From: Gnetum montanum
Lineage: Eukaryota; Streptophyta; Gnetopsida; Gnetales; Gnetaceae
Assembly (NCBI GenBank): GCA_015680685.1
Contig: MNCI01010462.1
Coordinates: forward strand, 211,980 to 275,979
Direction of reading: 5' to 3'
DNA: 64,000 bases
A model generated the notes under the pieces. It ran no database searches. It was given only the letters and a program-made list of their open reading frames with translations, and was not told the DNA's origin. Positions 46,081-57,560 of this stretch are shown piece after piece; position 1 is the first letter of the stretch, and every line of letters starts with the position of its first letter. A program made the position numbers and the translations under genes.

Positions 46081-47990
46081 CATACTTTGTGCTTGGTTTA
46101 ATGTTTAGTGATGCTTGGATTTACAGAAACTAGTGCTTTGTTATTAGCAACTTTGGCCACTTGGCTTGTTTTTTTGTTATTGGTAACTTTGGCCTCCTAG
46201 AATTTTTGGATTTTCTTCCTTTCTTATTTTGTGGAAGTCAAACCTTCTTTAGGTTTCCATTCCAATGCTAAACTCCTATTATCTCACTTGATGAAGTGTA
46301 TGGAGATTTAAGGAACTTCTTGATGAAGCATGATGTATGAGATGTCACATGGCCATGATATAAAAATTTCAAACATAGAGTTTCATTATTATCAAGGATG
46401 ATGAATGCTAAAGTTGATAAATAACTATGACTATGAAAGGGTAGTAGGAATATTATGTGAAAAGCATTGTCAACATGGTTAAACATGCTAACTAAATCTC
46501 ATGTGTCAAGATCATGTGGTAACTTACTACTACAATAAGTCATACCTTTGTGATGACTTTGGGCTCATCCTATAAACACAGCTCCAAGATAATAAAAAGC
46601 ATATCAAAGAAAATAGAGACATAAGATAACAAGCAAATATTGTCTAACGTGAAAGATGATCAATGGAACTTTGAGAACACTGCATGTTATGATGTATATT
46701 TGTACAAAACCTATAGTTCTTTTGGTTAAAAAGATGTCATGCAGGCTCACCTATTAAGGCTACAAGGTCTATTAATGTTGTGCATCTATTCAAATCTATA
46801 AAAAGAGGCAAACAAAAACTAGGAGCAAACTCATCAATGTTAAATATAATAACTGTAAGATAGAAATGGTTAACTGGATTAGTGAATTCATTTCCATCCA
46901 AGTCTACTAATCTAAAATCTCCAATGTGATAGGCTTTCATAACCAGAAAAGATCCTTCCTAGTAGATTGTAAATTTATTTTCATGTTCATGAACATCCTT
47001 AAGAACAAAGTTTCCTTCCTTGATCTTTCACTAATTTTGATCATGACAATATTATCATTCTTGCTTCTATTAATACTATTAAATATGAGCAAGCGTTTGT
47101 ATTCAATTTTCTTCCACTGAATCTAGGTTAATGATACATTGCTTGTTATTCTACACATCATTGATGTAGTCAAGTAGATCTAGCCTTAGATATGGAACCT
47201 AAAATTCAAAATAGCAAAATAGCTTCATATCCATAAATAAGGCTATATGGGATGGCATTAGTTGTAGTTCTGAATGTTATTCTATAGATCCATATTGTGT
47301 GTAATAGTTGTTTATGGCATCTATGTTTGTTATTAATTAGCATTTTCTTTAGAATATTTTGCATATAAGGCCACTAGTATCCTAGGCATCTAATCTTAGC
47401 AGCCATGGTTCTAGCTCCTATATGTCCTCCACATATGCAAACATATACCTTTTGTAGGACCATATGGGCTTTTCATCTATTGAAGAATATTAATAATACA
47501 CCATCATAGAACCTTTGACATAATGTATTATGGACCATAGTGACATATTATTTTCATCAGTTATGTATAACATCCTTTTGAGAAGCATTTAGATTTTATG
47601 AAGGTTCAACATGCATGATGTATAACTTTTTGTCATCATATCATTCATGTTAAGGAATGTTGTCTATGATTGCTATGAAATAGTTTTCAATCTTCTATGT
47701 GATGGGATGAGTGCAATTTTTTGTAATAAAAGATAATTTTCTAAATGCATCAAGCATCACATGTAAGGATAATGTAGCAATGGCATCAACTAGTGTATTT
47801 CTAGCTTACGAAATGTGTTGAAATGCTTGTGTTTGTTTATGAGATTGTAGTTGGCTATTATAATAGAAATTTAGCTAACCTTATTAAATAGTGTAAGTCA
47901 TTAAAGATTCCTATTTTTTCAAGTCACTTAGTATATACAATTCCTATAGTATGTTATTTCAAACAAATAAAATTTCACCAAAATGCTTAA
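46080..47990 (-). pseudogene. 3' end of a second pol copy (integrase pieces) plus its 3' flank
   Basis: The minus strand at 46,940-46,845 reads KAYHIGDFRLVDLDGNEFTNPVNHFYL, the integrase C-terminal end also seen at 20,630 and 54,150. Near 47,470-47,380 is a zinc-binding remnant (VYVCICGGHIGARTM). The catalytic core expected between them is missing, so about 600 bp were deleted. The following 46,740-46,080 aligns loosely with 53,990-53,290, including CATACCTTTGTGATGACT. It is thus a paralogue of the 53.3-57.5 kb pol on the same strand. Confidence 0.65.
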
Positions 47991-48816
47991 GAATAATTCT
48001 TCAAAAGCCTACTCCTAGTTTTCCTCAAAGAGAAAGATCCATAAGAAAATTAAAAATAGAGTGAGATTCAATGGATTTTAAAATAAAATAAAAGAGAAAG
48101 AATATTTGTGTGAAATCTCAAAAATTTAAGCGAGATAAATTGAACATGAGAAAACACTTTGAAATAAAGCTATTCCAATTCAACCTAACATGTTTCAAAT
48201 TGTTCAAACCCTATGGGCTCAACAAGCAATTTCATAAAAGACACTTCTATTAAACTACCAAAATTATTTGTAAAAGACAAACTACAAGATATTATTTGGC
48301 TAGTTAATAATTGCAATGAATAGAGCTATTAGAAAAGATTTAACATTTTGAAGATTAAAAATAAAGGAAAAACTTTAAAATTGATGCTATTTCAAGTTAG
48401 CTCAAAATATCAAAGATTTTCTAGACCCTCTAGACTCAAACATGCAATTTCATAAATACATTGCTATTAAATTGCTCAATATGTCTTTCAAAGTTTAACA
48501 TAAGCTCTTACATGGCAATCAAATAGAGGTATAGAATTGTGTAAAAATAGAGCTATAAGAGCAATTAGAACATCCCAAAATTAAATGCCAAGAACATTAC
48601 TATCTAAACCATTAAATAAGCATCTAAGACAAAATGAGAAGAAAAGAAATCAAAGGATTTAGACAAAGCACTTGAATTGATGATGCAATTAGCAGGTCAT
48701 TCTTACAAGTAATCTTCAATAATTCTTCTATATTTTTTTCCTTCCGTTCTTTCTACCCATAAATTTCTTTTTATAGTGGCTTCTTGGTGGTTACATTCAT
48801 CATGGCAAATTAAAGT
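47991..48816. other. No gene; diverged duplication
   Basis: A segment with GCAATTTCATAAA...CTATTAAA occurs twice, near 48215-48265 and 48452-48482. Otherwise nothing is recognised. Confidence 0.4.
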
Positions 48817-48930
48817 GTGTTATAACCACTATGGGATTTAGTTATAACCACCATATAAATTAATGAGAATTAGTTATAACCACCATAGAAGTTAATGAAA
48901 GTTAGTAATAACCATCATAGAAATTAAAAG
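48817..48930. repeat. 32-bp minisatellite, about 3.5 copies
   Basis: Units starting AGTTATAACCACCAT at 48840 and 48872, with diverged ones at about 48817 and 48904. Confidence 0.85.
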
Positions 48931-49283
48931 CTATATTTGGAAAATGTCCTATTTATATAGAACATTAAATAAATAAGTTATATATCTTTTTATTTTGATT
49001 GCATTAAAACTTTATCCCTGGCATGAGCTTGTCATTTTCTGACACATGAATGAAAATAGTACATCCTTTTATGGGGTGGATATAATTTATGCTTATCATG
49101 ATCAATCATGCTAGTGAGACTTCTAATAAGTAAGCTTCAAAAAAGTAGCTTCAATCCTAGGTGCCTTCTTTAATTCCAAGTCACCTTAATACAAATGTAG
49201 GATAACCAATCCTACGATTAGTTACACATATGTAGAGTAATAATAAAACTCTTACTATTAATTTTGATTTCTTTATGCAATAT

Positions 49284-49298
49284 TATATATATATATAT
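49284..49298. repeat. (TA)n microsatellite
   Basis: About seven TA units. Confidence 0.8.
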
Positions 49299-50659
49299 TA
49301 TAAACTATAAACTTTACCAAATTAATATTAATTTAGCAAATGAGGAAGGTGAGCAAATAGGCCCTAAAATTTTCCATGCTATCCAGCCCAATAGTGGAGC
49401 CCTAACCATTCATAGAAAGGTGGTGATCCTATTTATACAGTCTAGATTAGTCAAAAATATGTTTTGTATGGAACACTTTTGGATGGGGTAGATGTCATGT
49501 GTGGTAGCAAGTTTCATTTGAGGCTAAAATAATTAGTTTTTGAAAGCATACTATTGCATTCGTTATCTAGTGCAAGCCTACACCATTGCACATCTTGATC
49601 TATAGTGTTTTCTATTCATGTTATCCATACCAAGCGATGCCAAACTAAAGCGCAACAACAATAAAAAATATACTAGAATAAATTTAACTACAAGATCCTT
49701 AATATTGTGGTAGTTTCAACCTCATAAATTCAGAAACAAACAATCAAGTGACCTAAGAATAATAATGGAGAGGGAGAAAAAGTAGGCATAACCAATGGTG
49801 AAGGAAGCATGATGGAGAACATCTGGCCTAGTAAAGTATTTCAAAATATCAAAAGCCATGCACTTGCCCATGATTTCTGATCATAATAACTTAGGGAATA
49901 ATATATCACAGCCATGGTCAACTCTTTGTAGTAAAGGAAACACTAGCATTAGTAACAAGAAAGCAATTATTTAAAAAAAGTTCCTCTAAGAAAGAGAACA
50001 TTGCCACTTATCTTAAAGATTTGTCAAATAAATTCCCATAGCTGAGTACCATTGATTTTAATCCTAGATTATCAATGCATATCTTCATTGTTACTTCATT
50101 ATTTAAACAAGATGTATGCTCCACATTAAGTGCTTTAATATTTCCACAATTTTCAAGTAACCTTAGCTTATAGTATATGATTGCATGAGAATGATTCAAT
50201 ACCATTCTTCCAAAGATCCTCATTATCTAAAGGTTGTTTCCCTAAAATATGAATGCTAAAGTATATCCAGGAGTTGAAAACTATTTGTTTAACCATTGGT
50301 AATGATTCCATCATAAAGGGAAAATGTTTTAATGCAAGTGTTGATCAAACCCTAGGGTTCATAGTCCTAGTAATAGCTCACATTGAAGCAATGAGAGTGT
50401 GTATATATCTTGATGGGACCATCAACACAAAATTATGATTTTGAGAGTCATATCCAAATTGAAAGTTACTATGGATCTAGAACCCCTTAACAAAGTTTCA
50501 TGTTTTATGATATCCACCTTTGAAGTGCTATCATGAGTGAAATATTCTATTAAAATACAAGTTCAATCAAAACTATCTGTAAAGCTATCATATAGAAGAG
50601 TTACTCGAAGCCAAGCAAAGGTTATTCTTACTTCCATTACACCATGAATAACCTATGGG
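49299..50659. other. No gene recognised
   Basis: Short frames on both strands (plus 49,264-49,491 and 50,253-50,438; minus 50,223-50,008) lack recognisable domains. The plus frame at 49,330-49,490 is moderately polar and could be a retroelement fragment, but no motif decides it. Confidence 0.3.
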
Positions 50660-51395
50660 ACACATATGATGGCATAATGTAGAGTAAGGGCCAAATGATA
50701 CCAAATAATGTAAAGGGCCCAATGAAAGTCAAAACTCTGCAAAATGATGTCAAATAGGATCTAATGAGGCCTAGCAATGCCAAATAACATCAAATAATGT
50801 CAAGTTATAAGAAATGATGGTAAAATAAAGCCAAAATTTGACAAACAATGATAAATGTTTTTAAAATGTGGTAAAATGATGGAAAACAATGTTCAAATAA
50901 TGTAAATTTAGAGTAAATGATGTCATAATGTTGCAAAATATTGTTGAACTATGTCAAATGGTACCAAATGACGTCAAATAATATTGAAATGAGATCAAAA
51001 GATGTTAAATGACACTAAATGAGTTTAAATTGCTGCAATATGATATTAAATAACTAGAAATGATATCAAAATGATGGAAAATGCTAAAAAGTGTTGTAAA
51101 AATGATTTCAAGTAATGTTGAATAGTGCCAAAATGATATAAAATGATGTCAAAATGATAAAATATGTTGTTGAAGGGTGTTAAATGATGTTAAAATACTA
51201 CCAAATGATATTAAATGAGATCAAACAATGGAAAATTGATATCAAATGGTATTGAATAAGGTTAATAAGATTAAATAAGGTCAAGTGATGTCAAAATAAT
51301 GAATAATGGTCCTAATTGGTATCAAATGATGTGAAAGAAGGTTAAGCACTTCCAACAAGGTTAAGAGAAACTCAAAATAATGTTAAATAAAATTA
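50660..51395. repeat. Degenerate array with a short unit (AAATGATGTCAA-like)
   Basis: Dozens of imperfect recurrences of AAATGATGTCAAAT, about 10-20 bp apart, fill this block, with almost no other sequence. The array at 16.8-17.17 kb shows the same words in the opposite orientation. Confidence 0.75.
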
Positions 51396-53286
51396 TTTAT
51401 TTTTTAGATGCCTTTATAGTTAAGATAGGGCATAACATAGTGAAAATAGACCTTAAATTGTTGGAACAAGTAGAAATTTCGTGAAAATAGGTTATAAACT
51501 ATTAAAATAACTAAAAATATATAGAAATTAAGTTATAAAATTGTATAATAAATGAAAAACCAAGAAAAAACATTAAAATAAGTAAAATCATGAAAAATTT
51601 AATAAAAGAATAATATTAATATAAAAATTTTTGTGATCTACTATAAAAGTGATTTTTTTTCAAGTCAAAACATTTGAAAAGGCTAAAAATTGGTGTGCAC
51701 AGTATGTGGGGCTGGAATTCCAAATGTGTAAGTATTAAGTTTTTCCAATTCCAACATGTAGGTGTTGCATCCCCAATGTGTGAAAAGTTTGACTTGGGTT
51801 TCAAGCTTGTGAAACCCACTAGGGTAGCATTTTAAAATCAAACTTCAATTTTGGAGGCTCTTTCTCATCTTATCGTCCAAGGGCAATGTATAAGAGCTAG
51901 AGTGTTGTTTAAAAATCTAAATTTTCATAGTTTTCCAATAATCATGGTAACTGTCCATCCTTGTGAATAGCATTATGATAGCAGAACTAAGAATTTGAAG
52001 CTTTTTCTTGTGGAAGTGAAGGTAGAATTCACAAATCATGGACACCATGATGAAGAAGATTGTAATGACTAAAAATATTGATTGTTGGAAAACTAAAAAT
52101 TCCAATGAAATAACTTTACCCTTGGATCCCAAGGGTCTCCATGAAAACTAAGATTTGAGGTGCCGTAGTGGGTTTGATAGATCACCCAAGGACTTAGGAA
52201 GTGTAAAAGTGGGAGTAATGAAAAAATAAAATAAATCATATCTAATATAAAATGATGCATAGAATATATAGAAAATATAACTTGACTTGCATAATAAAGT
52301 GGAACTTTAAACTTTAGTGAAAAAATAAAGAGAGAGTCTAGAAATGTGTACAAGATGTGCTTGAGGAAGCATGGGGTTCACTATGCTAGAGGGATTTGAT
52401 TCTGCTAAAATAGATGACCTTGAATGCCATGGTTAGCTCCATGATCTAGAGGTTCCACAACTCCTATGGTAGTCAAACCTTGTTGCTCTCCTCCAAAAAT
52501 ATGTAGCATTGATGATGCAAGATGGGTGAGATATGTGGGATTTTTGGCTAGTAGAAAGAGCCACATTGGAAGTTTCAAAGCCCAAAGTGCTTAGCATTGG
52601 TGCAAAATGCCATACAATCTCAAGCATTGTAATAATGGTTGTAATGACTACAGGTTCCAAGTTGGGCATAATTCAAAAGCTTTGTATTATTAGGTTCTTC
52701 AAAGCTCTTAAATCCAAAAATGTTGTAAAAAATGCAAAAGAGTGGAACTTTAAAATTCATGAAATCCTTCTATGTTGTTGGCGCTTGGTTTTTATAAGGT
52801 TTTGGACAAATTTTGCTACAAATTTCTACTTGATTGTTGACATATTTTTGCTATATACAGGATTTTTAGGTGTCCAAATCTAGTAGGGTTATTATGTATA
52901 GTATGTTTTGATATCCCCATGGCATCAAAATCATTCTATTTACCAAAAATAGTAAATGGGAATTTTACCCACACTAGCCTCTTCTACCCATGCCCAACCT
53001 TCAAAAGCAACACTCAAGTGTAGGATCAACATTGGAGCTAGAGCAATATTGAAATTTTGGGCCATGTTGGAGCAACATTGGGGAGAAGGTGCAATGATGA
53101 AAATGTAGTAGCAATGTTGGTTGGGTAAGAGTTATACCCTCCAATGCAGGTCCATTCCCTCACAATGATTGATTCAATCATTTCAAACCATGCCAAAGAA
53201 TGCTTATAATGATGAGATAAGGATATGATGAGAAAAGGGTAATGATGACTAAAAATGCATTCCAAGTGTTGACATTATGACTACAG
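51396..53286. other. No gene recognised
   Basis: AT-rich. Plus frame 52,533-52,883 has hydrophobic stretches but no recognised domain. Confidence 0.3.
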
Positions 53287-53486
53287 TGTTGCATGGACAT
53301 GTTGGTCAATCTATAGGTCCTTTGTACTTTGTGTTTTGAGGTGTTGGCCACTCAACAATGTGTTTGAGGATCCAACACCTCCCTCTAGAAATTCTATGGC
53401 CATTATGCTTCTCTATTTTGCATGTTTCAAGCCATTTATTTATTTTTTTGTCTTAATTGTTCATTTGGCTTCTTGATGATTTTCTC

Positions 53487-53504
53487 CACACACACACACA
53501 CACA
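53487..53504. repeat. (CA)n microsatellite
   Basis: Nine CA units. Confidence 0.9.
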
Positions 53505-54119
53505 TATTTGTGGGGTAAAACCTTCATTTTGTTTCCTTGCCAAGGCTAGTTTGATTTTGTTTTCCTACAAAATGAGATGTGTTGCATCTAGTAGACTTAA
53601 TGGTTTTTCCTTTGAATGAGATGCATTACATTTAATTGAATTGTAGGTGGAGCATGACAAATGGATGTCATATTGCAACAATGCATGAGTGTCAAATATT
53701 GGGCAATATTATTGTTCAAGGTAAGGAAGGTTATTAGTAGGCTATAGAGTGAGTTCAAGAAAATGATAATAGGATAGCAATGATATAAGAACTCTTGAAA
53801 TAGCAAGACAAACTCACTGAATCCTATGCATTTTGGTCATGTGGTGACTTGCTATCATGATGAGCTACACCTTTGTGATGACTCTAGGCTATATTTTGCA
53901 AGCACAACTCTAAGAGAACAAGAAAACTAGACCAAGAAAGCATGTTGTTACAATATAATGCATAAGGCTAAATAGAATAACCAACAAGGAAAGCTACCAA
54001 AGGTCACAAATTTTACAAAGTTTGAAAATTTATATCTTGTGAAAAAGGTAAAAAAGGGTTGTGTAGGCTCTCTTGTTGTCAATTTCTGAGGTTGTGAATT
54101 GGCTACATGTAGTAAGGCT

Positions 54120-55500
54120 TTAGACAGTAATGATTGACTAGATTGGCCATCTCATTCCCATCCATATCTACTACTTTGAAGGCTCTATTACTGTAGGCTT
54201 TGGTGACCAACAAAGGTCCTTCTGAGTTGCCTAATAATTTGTCTACATGCTTGCTGATGGCCTTAAGAACCAAGTCTCCTTTCTTGGGTTTGTTCAGGTT
54301 ATGGTGGTGTTGTCATTTTTTACTCTCTTAGTATCATTGGACATGAGCAAGCATTCACACCCACTACTCCTCCACTAAGTTAAGGTCGACTACACATAGC
54401 TCCTTATTATGTTTATCATTGATGAAATTGGATAAGGCTAGTTGGAGTGATGGCACATGCAATTCAAGAGGTAAAACAACTTTAGAATTAGAAACTAGAC
54501 TATAAGGAATTACATTGGTTACCATTAAGAATGTTATTAGGTAGGTCTAAAGTGCATGGACAAGCCACTCATGCCACTTGCACATCCTATTCTTTAACAT
54601 CATTTTAAGAAAATTTACGATGGCCTTATTGCTAGCTTCACCTTGTCCATTGGCTTAAGGGTAGTATGGTGACAAGAAGGAGTGCTTAATGCCTAGGTCA
54701 TGCTAAATTTTTTTTGTTTCTTACTACTAAATTGTGGTTCATTATATGTAACTATGGTCATAGGTATGTCAAAACAAGCTACTATGTTATCAAGTATGAA
54801 TTTGTAGACTTATTTAGACATTGTCTTCCTTAGGGTAATTGATTGAACCCACTTTGTAAACTATTCAATTGCAGTGATGATAAAGCTATGCCCTATAGAA
54901 GACATAGGTGTTATAGGTTCAATGATATCCAACCCCCACTATTCATATGACCAAGTTATGAAAGTACTATGTAACTCAGTTGGTAGTACATGTATAAGGT
55001 TACTATACCATTGACACATGTCACAAGTTTTAAGCTTCTAAAGGTAGTCGCTTTCCATATAAGACCAATAATAGCTTAACCACCTAATCTTAGTGGTCAT
55101 AGCTCTAGGTCCTATATGTCCACCACATACACCTTTGTGAACATACTATAGGACTATTTGAGCTTTTACTTTTCCTAAGCACACTAATAATATGCCATTG
55201 TAGGACCATTTACATAATGTCTTATTGCCTACTATGCCATAAATTTTTAATCATTTACATACAACATCATTTTGAGTAGTAGTCAAGCATTGTGAAGGTT
55301 CATCATGCATAAGATAAAACTTGTTATTTTCATACCACTCATTTGGGGAAGCAGTATGAACTATGGCCACAAAGGTACCCTCAGTGAGTTCCTTGATGGA
55401 AATGACATAGTCCACATTCAAGGTGGGTAACTTGCTAAACATATCTAGTGTCATACTGAGGGCTAGTATTGCAATGGCATTGGCTATAGTGTTCATGGTT
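54120..55500 (-). pseudogene. integrase remnant, minus-strand element
   Basis: The stretch 55,496-55,251 (IANAIAILALSMTLDMF, LPTLNVDYVISI) is the end of the second RNase H/linker. A zinc-binding part follows near 55,150-54,990 (HIGPRAMTTKIR, CDMCQ), then core segments near 54,930-54,700 (LDIIEPITP, FTKWV, LDNIVACFDIP). A C-terminal end DMDGNEMANLVNHY lies near 54,165. Multiple stops. The second catalytic Asp position reads YNEPQFSS in place of DNGxQF, so the site is lost. Confidence 0.7.
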
Positions 55501-55552
55501 TGGGGTACATGCTAGATATCAATGTCTATAAATTGTTGCATCAATTTCTTCC

Positions 55553-57560
55553 CTAGATCATAACCTTGCTTACTTTGTTAACCTTGATCATTAAGTGTTT
55601 TACTTCTAGGTCATGAGCTACCATCATCCTTATGATCAAAACCTCATACTCCACTACATTGTTGGTACATGGAAATTTGAAAAAATAAGCAAAGAGTTGG
55701 ATTTCACCATATGGGAATGTCATGTTAGTATTAGCACTAACCCCATGGGTAGTTGAAGCTTTGTTGATGTGCATGACCACCTCATAGCCCTTGGGCACTT
55801 GGCTAATGATGGTGATTTGTTTGTCTAGGAAGTCAAGGTCTATGTCATATGGCCATCAATTGGCAAAACAGTGAGTTGTATGACTATGGCTTGACCTTTT
55901 GTTGAGGCTTGTAAAATGTAATATACATTAAACTCTATTGTTATGGCTTTTCATTGGGCCATATGAATACTCTCATACATGTTTTTTATTATGGCTCTAA
56001 GCATGTTATCTTTGCAAATGATGTTCCCCTTACTTCTAAAGAGGTAGTGTCACCATTTCTTCAATGAGAAGACTAGTCCTAAACTATAATTCTCTACTTT
56101 GGTTTATTGGCTCTCATGGGTAACTAGTACATGGCTTAACTAGTATACTAGTAACTCTGCTCCATCATCTCATTATTGAAAGAGTAGAGAGGATATGGAC
56201 ACATTAAAGATAGCAAGGTAGACATAAAATGATTTATCCTTTTGCAAAGGATAGACCTAGTAGTTTTTCCAACTCTTACTTAACGTTTTCAATGGCTTCT
56301 TGGCATTGAATTATCCACTCATAGTGGATCCTTTTCTTAAGAAAGTGTTTCATGGATTGTAACTTATCCATGAGTCTAGCAATAAACCTACAAATAAATT
56401 GTAATCTGCCTTGCAATCCCCAAATCTTCTTAAGGTTACTTGATGCTACCAAGTTAGATATGACCTTAAACTTATCAGAATCGACACATATCTTTGCTTC
56501 AAATACTACAAAGCCAAGCCTCTTACCAATTTTAAATCAAAGACATAATTTTTAGGGCTAATCCTAAGCTCATACTTGAGGCATCATTTAAGTAAAAGGT
56601 CTAGGTCATGTGCATGGTTGTTGGCCACTTTGGACTTAATAGCAATATAATCTATGTAATTGTTGAGAAAACCTAGCATGTAATTTCTAAAGATATACAT
56701 CATAGCTCTTTGATCAATTTCTCTTGTATTCTTTAGGCCAAAGGATATCATAGTATAACAAAAGGTACCCCAGGTGGTCATGAAGGTTGTACTAAGTTGA
56801 TGTTCTAGGTTAATCCTAATTTGGTTGTATTCTGAGAACCCATCCATAAAGGATGTTAAGGCATACCCATCCATAGTATCGATAAGTTGGTAAATACTAG
56901 GAAAAGGAAAATCATCCTTGATTGTTTCCTTATTTAAGCCTTGAAAATCTATGCAAATATGTATGCTCCCATTCTTCTTAGTGACTATAGCTCTATTGGA
57001 TACCGATTTTGCATAATCAATAGCTCTAATGAAACCATCTTGGTATAGTTTTGTGATTTCATCACAAACTACCAAGGTCAAATTAGGTCTAATCTTGCAA
57101 ACCTTTTACTTAACTATTCTAATGCTAGGAATAAGTATGATGTTGTTTTAGACTAAATGTAGGTCTAGACATAGCATATCTTCATATGACTAAGCAAAGG
57201 CCTTAATATTATCTTGTAGGACCTTGGTGATGTCTTAAGCCTTTTGAGATCTCATTGAGAAACTTAGTTCTAGGATTTTCTCTTAACCACTACATGTCAT
57301 GATAGGAACCTCAACTCAAGAGTCTTTCGTAATGTCACCAACTTCTATATCAAGGGTCTTGACTAGGTTTTTAGGCCACTCTAGATGTTTCTCTATCAAG
57401 GCTACATGGTCGACAAGACTCTCAAGCTCAAGATCTAGGTAAATAAGGTTAATACATCATTCAACATCACCATTAGGCCTACTTAGGCTCAAAGGGAAAT
57501 TGATTTTCTCCTAGGTACTCATACTCTAGTCCTGCATGTCAATCATGATTACCAACTACT
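55553..57560 (-). pseudogene. pol remnant: RT, RNase H and second RNase H, minus-strand element
   Basis: A linker near 57,560-57,120 matches 17,185-17,640 (LIEKHLEWPKNLVKTLDIEV here). RT spans 57,081-56,584: VTKKNGSIHICIDFQGLNKE, FMDGFSEYNQIRI, ISFGLKNTREIDQ, and the catalytic box NNYIDYIAIKSK, where YxDD became YIDY, so RT would be inactive. RNase H follows at about 56,330-55,900, heavily broken. The second RNase H (55,798-55,553) has GYEVVMHINKASTTHG, with the first catalytic Asp replaced by Asn, and FKFPCTNNVVEYEVL. Order and sequence match the plus-strand pol at 17.2-19.3 kb, whose YIDD is intact. Confidence 0.8.

Noticed and set aside
46268-46486. Minus-strand frame of 72 residues as a small gene
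   Set aside because: It falls in the noncoding 3' flank shared with 53.5-53.8 kb, where the frame is not conserved.
52533-52883. Plus-strand frame of 116 residues as a gene
   Set aside because: No domain, hydrophobic AT-rich composition, no homologous segment elsewhere in the window.
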